From an uncultured Odoribacter sp. (GTDB lineage Bacteria; Bacteroidota; Bacteroidia; Bacteroidales; Marinifilaceae), in assembly GCA_905193145.1 (NCBI GenBank), contig CAJJNP010000017.1:1-30460 (forward strand): a DNA stretch of 30,460 nt. Direction: 5' to 3'. The position numbers and the translations under genes are program-made. Below are positions 9,062 through 16,762 of the stretch, one piece after another. The notes beneath the pieces were generated by a model. It was not told where the DNA came from. It saw only the letters and a program-made list of their open reading frames with translations, and ran no database searches. The first letter of the stretch is position 1. Every line of letters starts with the position of its first letter.

Positions 9062-10573
9062 TTATATTTCTCTTCTCAAACGAGCCACCGGAATATCAAG
9101 CATCTGACGATATTTAGCCACTGTTCGTCTAGCTATCTGATAACCCTTTTTCTCCATCAATGCCACCAACTCGTCATCCGTCAAAGGCTTTCTCTTATCC
9201 TCCCCGTCTATCAAACCTTTCAATACATTTTTCAATTCACTGGTACTGACTTCCTCTCCGCTTGTTGTCTGCATACTGCCTGAAAAAAAGTCTTTCAAAG
9301 CATATATACCAAACCATGTCTGTATATATTTGGAATTGGATACCCGCGAAATGGTTGAAACATCCAACCCTGTTACATCAGCAATATCTTTTAAAATCAT
9401 CGGTTTCAACATGTTCTCATCTCCTGTCAGAAAGAACTGTTTTTGAAACTGGACGATGGCTGTCATCGTCAACATCAAAGTATTGTTTCGCTGCTGTACG
9501 GCGTCGATAAACGATTTTGCCGAATTCAACTTATACTTGACAAAGGAAACAACATCTTTCTTATTCTTGTCATTCTCCCCATTCTGATATTGCTCCAGCA
9601 TGTTGAGATACGACTTATTGATTCTTAATTCCGGAATATCCCCCGAATTCAGACTCAACTGCAACTCTCCATCCACCAAATCAAGCGTAAAGTCAGGAAT
9701 AATCTTTTCAGCCTCACTCCCTATCGAAACATCAGCCAATGTTCCCCCTGGCTTGGGATTCAAACGAAGTATTTCATCACAAGCCAATTTCAATTCCGTA
9801 TCATCCATCCGCAATTTGCGGGCTATCTTTTCATAATGTTTCCTGGAAAACTCTTCAAAACATTCCGTCAAAATCTGACGAGCATCCAACAACACTTTAT
9901 TCTCTGGATTATCAGCCAAACGATGTTCGATCTGCAACAACAGACATTCATGCAAATCCCTGGCTCCGACACCGGCAGGCTCAAATTCCTGTATCAAATG
10001 CAACAAGCGAAGCACCTGCTCTTCAGACACCTCTACTCCTGCCCCAAAAGCCAAGTCGTCCACAATATTCTCGATATCACGTCGCAAATAGCCGTCATCA
10101 TCAATATTTCCAATGATATATTCCGCCACTTTCTGATCGAACTCCGACAAAGGACGTGTCCCCAATTGATTTAACAAACTCTCCCGAAAAGAAGAGCCTT
10201 GCGAAAAAACAAAATCACGACTATCATCATCAGGAGATACATTAGAGGTCGACAGACGATAATCCGGAATATCATCGTCGTCGTCCCCCATATAATCTTC
10301 TAAAGAAAAGTCATCTTCACTGGAAGAAAAATCTTCATTTTCCTGCTCCTCAAATTCATTATTTTCATCATCGATATGCTCGTCAGCCAAAGGCTCGTCA
10401 TTCACATCCACCTCTGTCTTATTCTCCACTTCCTCCAACAAAGGATTCTGTTCCAACTCCTCTTTTATACGCTGTTCCAACTGATAAGTCGGCAATTCCA
10501 ACAATTTGATCAGCTGAATCTGGAGCGGGTTAATCTTTAAGCCTAGCTTTTGTTGTAAACTCTGTTTTAGCAT
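9062..10573 (-). CDS. rpoN: RNA polymerase sigma-54 factor RpoN
   Basis: The 503-residue protein has all sigma-54 regions in order. The Gln/Leu-rich activator-responsive region I (1-48) contains MLKQSLQQKLGLKINPLQ. A very acidic region II (about 50-115) follows, then the core-binding domain, the DNA-binding helix-turn-helix and the RpoN box ARRTVAKYR at 481-489, which reads the -24 promoter element. It directs polymerase to -24/-12 promoters and needs an AAA+ activator; no such activator is encoded in this window. It lies 52 bp after asnS, probably in the same transcript. Confidence 0.97.
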   Translation of the reverse strand: MLKQSLQQKLGLKINPLQIQLIKLLELPTYQLEQRIKEELEQNPLLEEVENKTEVDVNDEPLADEHIDDENNEFEEQENEDFSSSEDDFSLEDYMGDDDDDIPDYRLSTSNVSPDDDSRDFVFSQGSSFRESLLNQLGTRPLSEFDQKVAEYIIGNIDDDGYLRRDIENIVDDLAFGAGVEVSEEQVLRLLHLIQEFEPAGVGARDLHECLLLQIEHRLADNPENKVLLDARQILTECFEEFSRKHYEKIARKLRMDDTELKLACDEILRLNPKPGGTLADVSIGSEAEKIIPDFTLDLVDGELQLSLNSGDIPELRINKSYLNMLEQYQNGENDKNKKDVVSFVKYKLNSAKSFIDAVQQRNNTLMLTMTAIVQFQKQFFLTGDENMLKPMILKDIADVTGLDVSTISRVSNSKYIQTWFGIYALKDFFSGSMQTTSGEEVSTSELKNVLKGLIDGEDKRKPLTDDELVALMEKKGYQIARRTVAKYRQMLDIPVARLRREI

Positions 10574-10625
10574 ATTCGAACAGAAAATTTCGCAATTTGA
10601 GTAATTAAAAATTCAGTTCCCCGAC

Positions 10626-12080
10626 TTAAAATTCCGCATTCTTCGGAGTACGTGGGAAAGGTATCACGTCACGGATATTACCCATACCGGTAACAAAAAG
10701 CAACAGACGTTCAAAACCTAATCCAAAACCACTGTGAACGGCAGAACCAAAACGACGAGTATCCAAATAATACTGCATACTGTCTACAGGAATTCCGACC
10801 TCATTCATGCGGGCAAGCAGTTTATCCAAATTCTCCTCACGCTGAGAGCCACCTATAATCTCTCCAATCTGAGGGAATAATACATCCATCGCAGCAACGG
10901 TCTTGCCATCCGGATTCTGCTTCATATAAAATGCCTTGATTTCTTTGGGATAACCTGTCAAAATCACCGGCTTCTTAAAATGTTTCTCTACAAGATAACG
11001 CTCATGCTCACTTTGCAAATCAACTCCCCATCCTTCCACCGGATACTGGAACTTACCGGTCTTATTAGGCTTGCTGTTCTTCAAGATTTCTACAGCATCA
11101 GTATATGTTACACGCTCAAAATCATGAGTCAAAACAAAATTCAACTTTTCAATCAACTCCATTGAACGCTCTTCTGCTTTTTTATTCTTTTCCTCTTCCT
11201 GCAAACGGGCACTTAAGAATTTCAAATCATCCATACAGTTATCCAAAGCATAACGGATCAAGTATTTCAAGAAATCCTCAGCCAAATCCATATTATCGTT
11301 CAGGTCATAGAACGCAGCTTCCGGCTCAATCATCCAGAACTCGGAAAGGTGACGAGTAGTATTTGAATTCTCAGCACGGAATGTCGGTCCGAAAGTATAA
11401 ATCTTACCCAATGCCATCGCACCCAATTCACCCTCCAGCTGTCCACTCACTGTCAGATTGGTTGCTTTACCAAAAAAATCCTGTTTGAAATCAACCTGAC
11501 CGTCTTCCGTCAAAGGAGGATTTTTTGCATCCAAAGTTGTCACACGGAACATTTCACCGGCACCCTCGCAATCCGAAGCTGTAATCAACGGAGTGTGTAA
11601 ATAGAAAAAACCTTTCTGATTAAAATACTGGTGGATGGCAAAAGCCATTGCATGGCGAATACGGAAAACAGCTCCAAATGTATTGGTACGGAAACGCAAA
11701 TGAGCCACCTCACGCAAAAACTCCAGACTATGTTTTTTAGGCTGGATTGGATATTTGTCAGGATCTGCTTCACCCAAAACATCCAAAACCGTAGCTTGGA
11801 TTTCACGGCTCTGTCCGCTTCCCGCACTTTCCACCAACAGACCTTTCACATGGATGGCAGCACCGGTAGTTACTTTTTTCATCAAGTCTTCCGGGAAATT
11901 ATTCATATCCACAACAACCTGTATATTATTAATCGTAGAACCATCATTCAGGGCGATAAAATTCACCTGTTTATTACCTCTTTTGGTTCTTACCCAACCG
12001 CAGATTTCTACTTCCTTGCCACAATCTCCTGATTGCAACAACTCTTTGATTGACAATTTTGTTGTGTCCATCTCTTTCAT
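10626..12080 (-). CDS. asnS: Asparagine--tRNA ligase
   Basis: This 484-residue class II aminoacyl-tRNA synthetase charges tRNA-Asn. An N-terminal OB-fold anticodon-binding domain (about 10-120, [21 protein letters not shown]) precedes the catalytic core, which has the [11 protein letters not shown] segment and class II motif 3 [16 protein letters not shown] near the C-terminus. The segment between them matches AsnRS rather than AspRS. The start could be this ATG or the one three codons later (12071). A -7 element lies 54 nt upstream. rpoN follows on the same strand. Confidence 0.97.
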   Translation of the reverse strand: MKEMDTTKLSIKELLQSGDCGKEVEICGWVRTKRGNKQVNFIALNDGSTINNIQVVVDMNNFPEDLMKKVTTGAAIHVKGLLVESAGSGQSREIQATVLDVLGEADPDKYPIQPKKHSLEFLREVAHLRFRTNTFGAVFRIRHAMAFAIHQYFNQKGFFYLHTPLITASDCEGAGEMFRVTTLDAKNPPLTEDGQVDFKQDFFGKATNLTVSGQLEGELGAMALGKIYTFGPTFRAENSNTTRHLSEFWMIEPEAAFYDLNDNMDLAEDFLKYLIRYALDNCMDDLKFLSARLQEEEKNKKAEERSMELIEKLNFVLTHDFERVTYTDAVEILKNSKPNKTGKFQYPVEGWGVDLQSEHERYLVEKHFKKPVILTGYPKEIKAFYMKQNPDGKTVAAMDVLFPQIGEIIGGSQREENLDKLLARMNEVGIPVDSMQYYLDTRRFGSAVHSGFGLGFERLLLFVTGMGNIRDVIPFPRTPKNAEF

Positions 12081-12134
12081 TTTTCTCGTTTGATCTATTA
12101 ACTATTTTTCCGTGACGCATAATACACGGATTTG

Positions 12135-12142
12135 CAAAGATA
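12135..12142 (-). promoter_or_regulatory. Candidate -7 promoter element for asnS
   Basis: The minus strand reads TATCTTTG, an exact TAnnTTTG match placed 54 nt before the asnS start. No clear TTTG lies at the -33 distance. Confidence 0.45.
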
Positions 12143-12179
12143 AGTAATTCGCACTGAAAAAACTATACACTTTCCAAGT

Positions 12180-13301
12180 TTAAACAAACAATTCGCTAAA
12201 AATACCGTCTGATAACAGCCAGCCCCTCTCAGTAAGCCGTATTTTATCCCCACACCAAGACATCAAACCTCTCTTCATATAATCTTCCAACCTACTCCCA
12301 ATCCCCTTCCACCAAACAGGATATGCTTTTTCAAGGAATTTCGGTTCAATTCCCCACATCGTACGAAAATTGGTCATGAGATATTCATTGAATAAATCAC
12401 GATCGCTTAAATCCTCCTTCTCAAATATCAAATCACCATTATTTAGACTATCAATATATTTCTTTACATGAGAAACATTCCATTGCCTGGATCCACCATC
12501 GAAAGAATGGGCTGCAGCTCCTATTCCCAAATAAGGAACTTGTTGCCAATAGGACGTATTATGACGGGAATACTTAGAGTTTTTAGCAAAATTAGATATT
12601 TCATAATGCTCATAACCCATTTGTTGCAAACTTTCGGACACAAATAAATACTGTTCTGCCAGCAAATCATCATCCTGCGGAGAGAATTTCCCTTTTTCAA
12701 GCAATTTCTCAAACACGGTATTAGAGTCAACACTCAAAATATACACTGACACATGACTAATATCCAACGATTTTATAATTTCAATTTCTCGCTGCAAATC
12801 CTGTAATGTACTTCCCGGCAATCCGATAATCAAATCAATCCCGATATTGTCAAAGCCACAAGCCCTAGCGACGTCAACCGCCTCCAAAGCCTGCAAAGCC
12901 GAATGAGTCCGATTGATTCGTTTCAAGACATCATCATTAAAAGACTGCACTCCTATTGTCAGCCTATTCACCCCTAAATTTCTAAAAGCCAAAAGCTTCG
13001 ATTTCTGCGCATCCTCCGGATTCATCTCCAGAGAAAATTCCAAATCATCAGCCAAATTCCAATATTTACGCACACAAGCTACAATAGTCCCCAATTCATC
13101 CACTTCCAAACAAGAGGGAGTACCTCCTCCGAAATACAACGTAGATATTTGATTTGCAAAAAGATAATTCTTTCTCAGCTCCACTTCCCGACACAACGCT
13201 TCGACATACTCCTTTTTCAATTGCAAAGAAGCAACAGAATAAAATCCGCAATAAAAACACTTGCGCCGACAAAACGGGATATGTATATAGATTCCTGCCA
13301 T
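12180..13301 (-). CDS. hemW: HemW-like radical SAM protein (coproporphyrinogen III oxidase-like)
   Basis: The chosen ATG gives 373 residues and the classic HemW N-terminus MAGIYIHIPF; a start at 13334 would add 11 residues not usual in the family. The radical SAM cluster motif is Cys11-x3-Cys15-x2-Cys18 (CRRKCFYC), followed by GGGTPS for SAM binding. HemW proteins were long annotated as oxygen-independent coproporphyrinogen oxidases but are now viewed as heme chaperones that insert heme into respiratory enzymes. The HemW C-terminal region (RLTERGWLLSDGIFSELF) is present, which favours HemW over HemN. Distinguishing chaperone from oxidase needs experiment. Confidence 0.85.
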   Translation of the reverse strand: MAGIYIHIPFCRRKCFYCGFYSVASLQLKKEYVEALCREVELRKNYLFANQISTLYFGGGTPSCLEVDELGTIVACVRKYWNLADDLEFSLEMNPEDAQKSKLLAFRNLGVNRLTIGVQSFNDDVLKRINRTHSALQALEAVDVARACGFDNIGIDLIIGLPGSTLQDLQREIEIIKSLDISHVSVYILSVDSNTVFEKLLEKGKFSPQDDDLLAEQYLFVSESLQQMGYEHYEISNFAKNSKYSRHNTSYWQQVPYLGIGAAAHSFDGGSRQWNVSHVKKYIDSLNNGDLIFEKEDLSDRDLFNEYLMTNFRTMWGIEPKFLEKAYPVWWKGIGSRLEDYMKRGLMSWCGDKIRLTERGWLLSDGIFSELFV

Positions 13302-13305
13302 GCTG

Positions 13306-13313
13306 CAAATATA
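13306..13313 (-). promoter_or_regulatory. -7-like element directly before the hemW start
   Basis: The minus strand reads TATATTTG, ending 4 nt before the hemW ATG. If used, transcription would begin at or next to the start codon. No -33 match is seen, so it may be chance. Confidence 0.3.
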
Positions 13314-13379
13314 CACCAAAATCGATAGACCCATTCCCTTCCCACCCTTCTCTTGCTCATCTTTTAATTAAGTATATGT

Positions 13380-13420
13380 CAAATATAACATAAAAATATC
13401 ACAAATATAATTCAAAGATA
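13380..13420 (-). promoter_or_regulatory. Cluster of three -7-like elements upstream of hemW
   Basis: Three minus-strand TAnnTTTG matches occur at 13380-13387 (TATATTTG), 13402-13409 (TATATTTG) and 13413-13420 (TATCTTTG). They lie about 80-120 nt before the hemW start. The region is AT-rich, so some may be chance, but they are an alternative to the start-proximal element. Confidence 0.35.
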
Positions 13421-13501
13421 ACAGATCATTATATTTAACTACTAGTTGTCATATAATTGAGAAAGACAGGAATAAGAGAGAGCAATAAAAAGCAGGAAGT
13501 A

Positions 13502-13532
13502 TTTGAGAATAAAGAAAGTTTCCTTATCTTTG
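13502..13532 (+). promoter_or_regulatory. Promoter of the rplM-rpsI-rpsB-tsf operon
   Basis: TTTG (13502-13505) is separated by exactly 19 nt from TATCTTTG (13525-13532), a perfect Bacteroidota sigma-ABfr-type promoter. Transcription should begin near 13538, giving an untranslated leader of about 180 nt before rplM. Confidence 0.8.
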
Positions 13533-13538
13533 CACCTC

Positions 13539-13720
13539 ATTTTGAAGTGGTCTACACTTTAAACTGCAAGGCTGAACCTTAGCCATTTACCTTGCAGGCA
13601 CATTTGTCAGTTAAGGATTTTCTAGTCTGCCCGACTACCGCGTTTTTCCATAACAGACTAATTGCAAGCGCATTCCATTTCAAAAAACAAACAGATGTTC
13701 AATTTTAAAAATTAAAGAAA
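13539..13720 (+). promoter_or_regulatory. Structured 5' leader of the rplM operon (candidate ribosomal-protein autoregulatory RNA)
   Basis: Three perfect or near-perfect hairpins occur in series: GAAGTG/CACTTT (13544-13549 with 13555-13560), CTGCAAGG/CCTTGCAG (13564-13571 with 13590-13597) and TAGTCTG/CAGACTA (13623-13629 with 13654-13660). The right arm of the second can also pair with TTGCAAG at 13662-13668, giving an alternative fold. A tiny frame of six codons, MFNFKN, lies at 13695-13715 just before the GTG start. Leaders of ribosomal-protein operons often bind one of the encoded proteins; L13 or S9 would be the natural candidates, which is inference. Confidence 0.6.
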
Positions 13721-14176
13721 GTGGATCAAGTAAGTTACAAAACAACTTATGTCAACAAAGCCACAGCACAAAAAGAATGGGTTTTGATTGACGCAGAGAA
13801 TCAGGTTTTGGGACGTCTTGCTGCTAAAGTTGCGAAACTTTTAAGAGGCAAGTACAAACCATCCTACACTCCGTTTGAGGATTGTGGCGACAACGTCATC
13901 ATCATCAACGTAGAAAAAATCGCGTTAACCGGTAACAAGTTAACCGACAAAGTTTATACCCGTCACACCGGATATCCAGGCGGTCAGCGCCACACTTCTC
14001 CGGAAGCTGTATTAAAAAGCCATCCGGAAAGAGTAATCCAGCACGCTGTACGCGGTATGCTTCCTAAAAATCGTCTGGGAAGAGCAGTATTGAAAAACCT
14101 TCACCTGTATGCAGGCACTGAACACAAACATGAAGCTCAGCAGCCGAAGGTAATTGATTTAAACTCTTTAAAATAA
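13721..14176 (+). CDS. rplM: 50S ribosomal protein L13
   Basis: The 151-residue protein is a component of the large ribosomal subunit. Family landmarks include WVLIDAENQVLGRLAAKVAKLLRGK, GDNVIIIN, HTGYPGG and GMLPKNRLGR. Translation begins at GTG: in this frame no ATG matches the L13 N-terminus, and MDQVSYKT aligns with how L13 begins in Bacteroidales. A nearby ATG at 13695 opens only a six-codon frame ending before the GTG. It is the first gene of the rplM-rpsI-rpsB-tsf operon, 6 bp before rpsI, behind a strong promoter and structured leader. Confidence 0.97.
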   Translation: MDQVSYKTTYVNKATAQKEWVLIDAENQVLGRLAAKVAKLLRGKYKPSYTPFEDCGDNVIIINVEKIALTGNKLTDKVYTRHTGYPGGQRHTSPEAVLKSHPERVIQHAVRGMLPKNRLGRAVLKNLHLYAGTEHKHEAQQPKVIDLNSLK

Positions 14177-14182
14177 CAGATC

Positions 14183-14569
14183 ATGGAAGTAATTAACGCA
14201 ATCGGAAGAAGAAAAGCAGCAGTAGCTCGCGTTTACGTAAGTGAGGGAAAAGGAAATATCACCATCAACAAACGTTCATTGGAAGAATATTTTACTTTAC
14301 CGACACTCCAGTACATTGTAAAACAACCCCTCGAACTGTTAGGTGTTGCAGGTCAGTATGACATCAAAGTAAACCTTGACGGTGGCGGTTTCAAAGGACA
14401 GGCAGAAGCTTTACGCCTTGGAATTGCTAGAGCTTTGGTTGCAATCAATGCAGAAGACAAAGCAAAATTAAGAGCAGCAGGTTTCATGACTCGTGATCCT
14501 CGTGAAGTAGAACGTAAGAAACCTGGCCAGCCCAAAGCACGTAAGAGATTCCAGTTCTCTAAACGTTAA
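14183..14569 (+). CDS. rpsI: 30S ribosomal protein S9
   Basis: The 128-residue small-subunit protein has its conserved C-terminal tail, KARKRFQFSKR, which reaches into the ribosomal P site and contacts initiator tRNA. Other marks are NAIGRRKAAVARVYV at the N-terminus, GGGFKGQAEALRLGIARAL and the DPREVERKKPGQPKAR block. It follows rplM after 6 bp, the near-universal L13-S9 pairing. Confidence 0.98.
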   Translation: MEVINAIGRRKAAVARVYVSEGKGNITINKRSLEEYFTLPTLQYIVKQPLELLGVAGQYDIKVNLDGGGFKGQAEALRLGIARALVAINAEDKAKLRAAGFMTRDPREVERKKPGQPKARKRFQFSKR

Positions 14570-14586
14570 TCTCAGTTTAGTATCTA

Positions 14587-14624
14587 AATTGGCAGGACTT
14601 CTCAAAGAGAGCTACCTGGCAATT
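14587..14624 (+). promoter_or_regulatory. Hairpin in the rpsI-rpsB gap (possible rpsB leader)
   Basis: AATTGGCAGG (14587-14596) pairs with CCTGGCAATT (14615-14624) over ten positions with a single G-G mismatch. An inner TCTC/GAGA stem (14600-14603 with 14607-14610) closes an AAA loop. There is no T run, so it is not a terminator. It starts 18 nt after the rpsI stop and ends 37 nt before rpsB. S2 leaders that bind S2 are known in other bacteria; the link here is inference. Confidence 0.5.
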
Positions 14625-14661
14625 GCGAAAATTAAGAAAGTAAACTTTAAACAAAAGACAA

Positions 14662-15453
14662 ATGTCAAATTTCGACGAATTATTGAATGCAGGTTGTCAC
14701 TTTGGACACCTTACCCGTAAATGGAATCCTAAAATGGCTCCGTATATTTTTATGGAGCGTAATGATATCCACATCATTGACCTGAACAAAACAGCAGTTA
14801 TGCTTGACAAAGCCTCTATGGCTCTGAAGCAGATTGCTAAATCAGGACGTAAAATTCTGTTTGTTGCAACAAAAAAACAGGCTAAGGACATTGTTGCTGA
14901 AAAAATCGCTAATATCAACATGCCGTACGTAACCGAAAGATGGCCGGGAGGTATGTTGACAAACTTCCCCACTATCCGTAAGGCAGTGAAGAAGATGACA
15001 AACATCGATAAGATGGAGAAAGATGGAACATTCGACCACCTTTCAAAACGTGAAAAGCTTCAGATTTCTCGCCAACGCGCTAAATTGGACAAAAACCTTG
15101 GCAGTATCGCAGACTTAACTCGTCTGCCGGCAGCTCTTTTCGTTGTTGACGTAATGAAAGAAAACATCGCTGTCAAAGAAGCACGTAGCTTAGGTATTCC
15201 TGTATTTGCTATGGTTGATACAAACTCAGACCCAAGCGGTATTGACTTTGTAATTCCGTGTAACGACGATGCTTCAACTTCAATCAGCCTCATCATTGAC
15301 AACGTAGCTAGCGCTATCAAAGAAGGTCTGACTGAACGTAAAGCAGAGAAAGACAAAGAAGGCGCTGATAAGAAACCGGTAGCTAAAAGAAGCGAAAAAG
15401 TAGCCGGTGCTGAAGCAGAAGAAGTTGCTGAAGAAACTGCAACAGAAGAATAA
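14662..15453 (+). CDS. rpsB: 30S ribosomal protein S2
   Basis: The 263-residue small-subunit protein has the family signatures [19 protein letters not shown] near the N-terminus, [23 protein letters not shown] and [20 protein letters not shown]. The last 45 or so residues are Lys-rich and then Ala/Glu-rich ([17 protein letters not shown]), a low-complexity tail seen on many S2 proteins. It sits 92 bp after rpsI with a hairpin in between and 28 bp before tsf, the standard S2-EF-Ts order. Confidence 0.98.
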   Translation: MSNFDELLNAGCHFGHLTRKWNPKMAPYIFMERNDIHIIDLNKTAVMLDKASMALKQIAKSGRKILFVATKKQAKDIVAEKIANINMPYVTERWPGGMLTNFPTIRKAVKKMTNIDKMEKDGTFDHLSKREKLQISRQRAKLDKNLGSIADLTRLPAALFVVDVMKENIAVKEARSLGIPVFAMVDTNSDPSGIDFVIPCNDDASTSISLIIDNVASAIKEGLTERKAEKDKEGADKKPVAKRSEKVAGAEAEEVAEETATEE

Positions 15454-15481
15454 TTTTTGAACTTTTAATGCTCTATCAATT

Positions 15482-16300
15482 ATGGAAATAAAAGCAGCTG
15501 ACGTAATGAAGTTGCGCCATGCAACTAACGCAGGTATGATGGACTGCAAAAAAGCTCTTCAGGAAGCTGAAGGAGATTTCGACAAAGCAGTTGACATCAT
15601 CCGCAAAAGAGGTTTGATTGTTGCCAGCAAACGTGCTGACCGCGAAGCTAAAGAAGGCTGTGTTCTGGCTCGTGCAGAAGGCAAAAAAGGAGTTATGGTG
15701 AGCTTGAACTGCGAAACCGACTTCGTTGCTAAAAACGAAAACTTCGTTAACTTCACACACCAGATTCTTGACTGTGCATTCGAAAATATGCCTGCAGACA
15801 AAGAAGCATTATTGGCTTTGACTATTGACGGACGCTCAATAGCTGACCACATTTCAGAGCAAACCGGTGTTATCGGCGAAAAACTGGAATTGGCATATTA
15901 CGGCAAAATCGAAGCAGAAGCAACAATCGCTTATATCCACCCGGGAAACAAATTAGCAACTGTTGTTGGTTTCAACAAAGATGCTGAAACTCAGGTGAAG
16001 AAAGACATTGCTATGCAAGCTGCAGCTATGGCTCCTATCGCAGTTGATAAAACTGATGTTCCGCAGAACGTTATTGAGCACGAATTGCAGATTGGACGTG
16101 ACAAAGCACGTGAAGAGGGAAAACCTGAAAACATGCTGGACAAAATCGCAGAAGGTCGTCTGAACAAATTCTATCAGGAAGCAACATTGTTGAACCAAGC
16201 TTTTGTAAAAGATGCAAAACAAAGCGTAAGAGCTTACCTTACTTCTGTAGATAAGGATTTAACAGTAACAAGTTTCATCCGCTTTACTTTGAACGACTAA
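15482..16300 (+). CDS. tsf: Elongation factor Ts
   Basis: The 272-residue nucleotide-exchange factor releases GDP from EF-Tu. The N-terminal UBA-like domain carries the signature LRHATNAGMMDCKKALQEA (residues 11-29). The core contains CETDFVAKNENF (EF-Tu contact, about 77-88) and the C-terminal EQTVRAYL-like segment appears as AKQSVRAYLTSV. Length is close to the E. coli protein (283). It is the last gene of the operon and is followed within 20 bp by a strong intrinsic terminator. Confidence 0.98.
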   Translation: MEIKAADVMKLRHATNAGMMDCKKALQEAEGDFDKAVDIIRKRGLIVASKRADREAKEGCVLARAEGKKGVMVSLNCETDFVAKNENFVNFTHQILDCAFENMPADKEALLALTIDGRSIADHISEQTGVIGEKLELAYYGKIEAEATIAYIHPGNKLATVVGFNKDAETQVKKDIAMQAAAMAPIAVDKTDVPQNVIEHELQIGRDKAREEGKPENMLDKIAEGRLNKFYQEATLLNQAFVKDAKQSVRAYLTSVDKDLTVTSFIRFTLND

Positions 16301-16318
16301 TTTAAAAAGTCTATTTAT

Positions 16319-16351
16319 AAAAAACGCTTCCCGATGGGAAGCGTTTTTTTG
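16319..16351 (+). terminator. Intrinsic terminator after tsf
   Basis: AAAACGCTTCCC and GGGAAGCGTTTT form a near-perfect stem of at least 12 bp with a GAT loop, followed by more T residues. It ends the rplM-rpsI-rpsB-tsf operon. Confidence 0.92.
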
Positions 16352-16400
16352 TCCTCTCAAAATCACAATCAAAATAGCCTTATAGAAGAATCACCTATGC

Positions 16401-16615
16401 TGAATTATCAATTTTTTCTTCGAACAAAAACATAATACACTGATTCACCAGATATTACAAAATCACATTCTCAATCAGAAAAAGAGTATTCCAAAACAAT
16501 TTACCACTTTATACACTAAATTAGCACATTGATAATTCATCTGTAATCCATAACTGGCGACAAATCCTAGCACTTTACCTTAATGGCCAGTTTTCTCACA
16601 AAGTGGTAATACCAC
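16401..16615 (+). other. Intergenic stretch with nested and competing inverted repeats (candidate non-coding RNA)
   Basis: The gap from 16352 to 16762 holds no convincing gene. It contains a 12-bp inverted repeat (TGAATTATCAAT at 16401-16412, complement at 16528-16539), an 8-bp pair ACCACTTT/AAAGTGGT (16503-16510 with 16600-16607) and, inside it, AACTGGC/GCCAGTT (16552-16558 with 16586-16592). GTGGT at 16603-16607 can instead pair with ACCAC at 16611-16615, so the outer stem and this hairpin exclude each other. A terminator-like hairpin follows. No consensus promoter was found upstream, so expression is uncertain. Confidence 0.45.
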
Positions 16616-16632
16616 ACACTCACAAAATTCCA

Positions 16633-16660
16633 AACTCCCGGATTCCCGGGAGTTTTCTTT
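16633..16660 (+). terminator. Terminator-like hairpin in the intergenic region
   Basis: AACTCCCG (16633-16640) pairs with CGGGAGTT (16647-16654), followed by TTCTTTTAT. With no upstream gene since the tsf terminator, it implies a short transcript ending here or a backup stop. Confidence 0.65.
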
Positions 16661-16690
16661 TATACAACAACACAGAAACCCAACAAGATA

Positions 16691-16722
16691 TTTGCTAAAT
16701 CAAATCTTTCAAACTAAATTAG
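16691..16722 (+). promoter_or_regulatory. Candidate promoter of the GT-C transferase gene
   Basis: TTTG (16691-16694) and TAAATTAG (16715-16722, one mismatch to TAnnTTTG) are 20 nt apart, the right spacing. The 10-mer ACTAAATTAG around the -7 also occurs at 16515-16524. A 7-bp inverted repeat, AGTGTGC/GCACACT (16721-16727 with 16735-16741), overlaps the likely transcription start and could be an operator or a hairpin at the RNA 5' end. Confidence 0.5.
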
Positions 16723-16762
16723 TGTGCGTTATTTGCACACTCATTTTACTAAAAACACACAA

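Noticed and set aside
9262..10174. Several plus-strand frames opposite rpoN
   Set aside because: They are antisense to an intact sigma-54 gene with unmistakable domains; no start signals or recognisable motifs.
12180..13301. Naming the radical SAM protein HemN (coproporphyrinogen oxidase)
   Set aside because: The N-terminus, length and C-terminal region fit HemW, which acts in heme handling; classical HemN is longer.
16724..16762. GTG start at 16724 for the GT-C transferase
   Set aside because: The added residues are polar and precede a typical membrane-start MKLAKYLLL; the GTG also lies inside the inverted repeat at the presumed transcription start.
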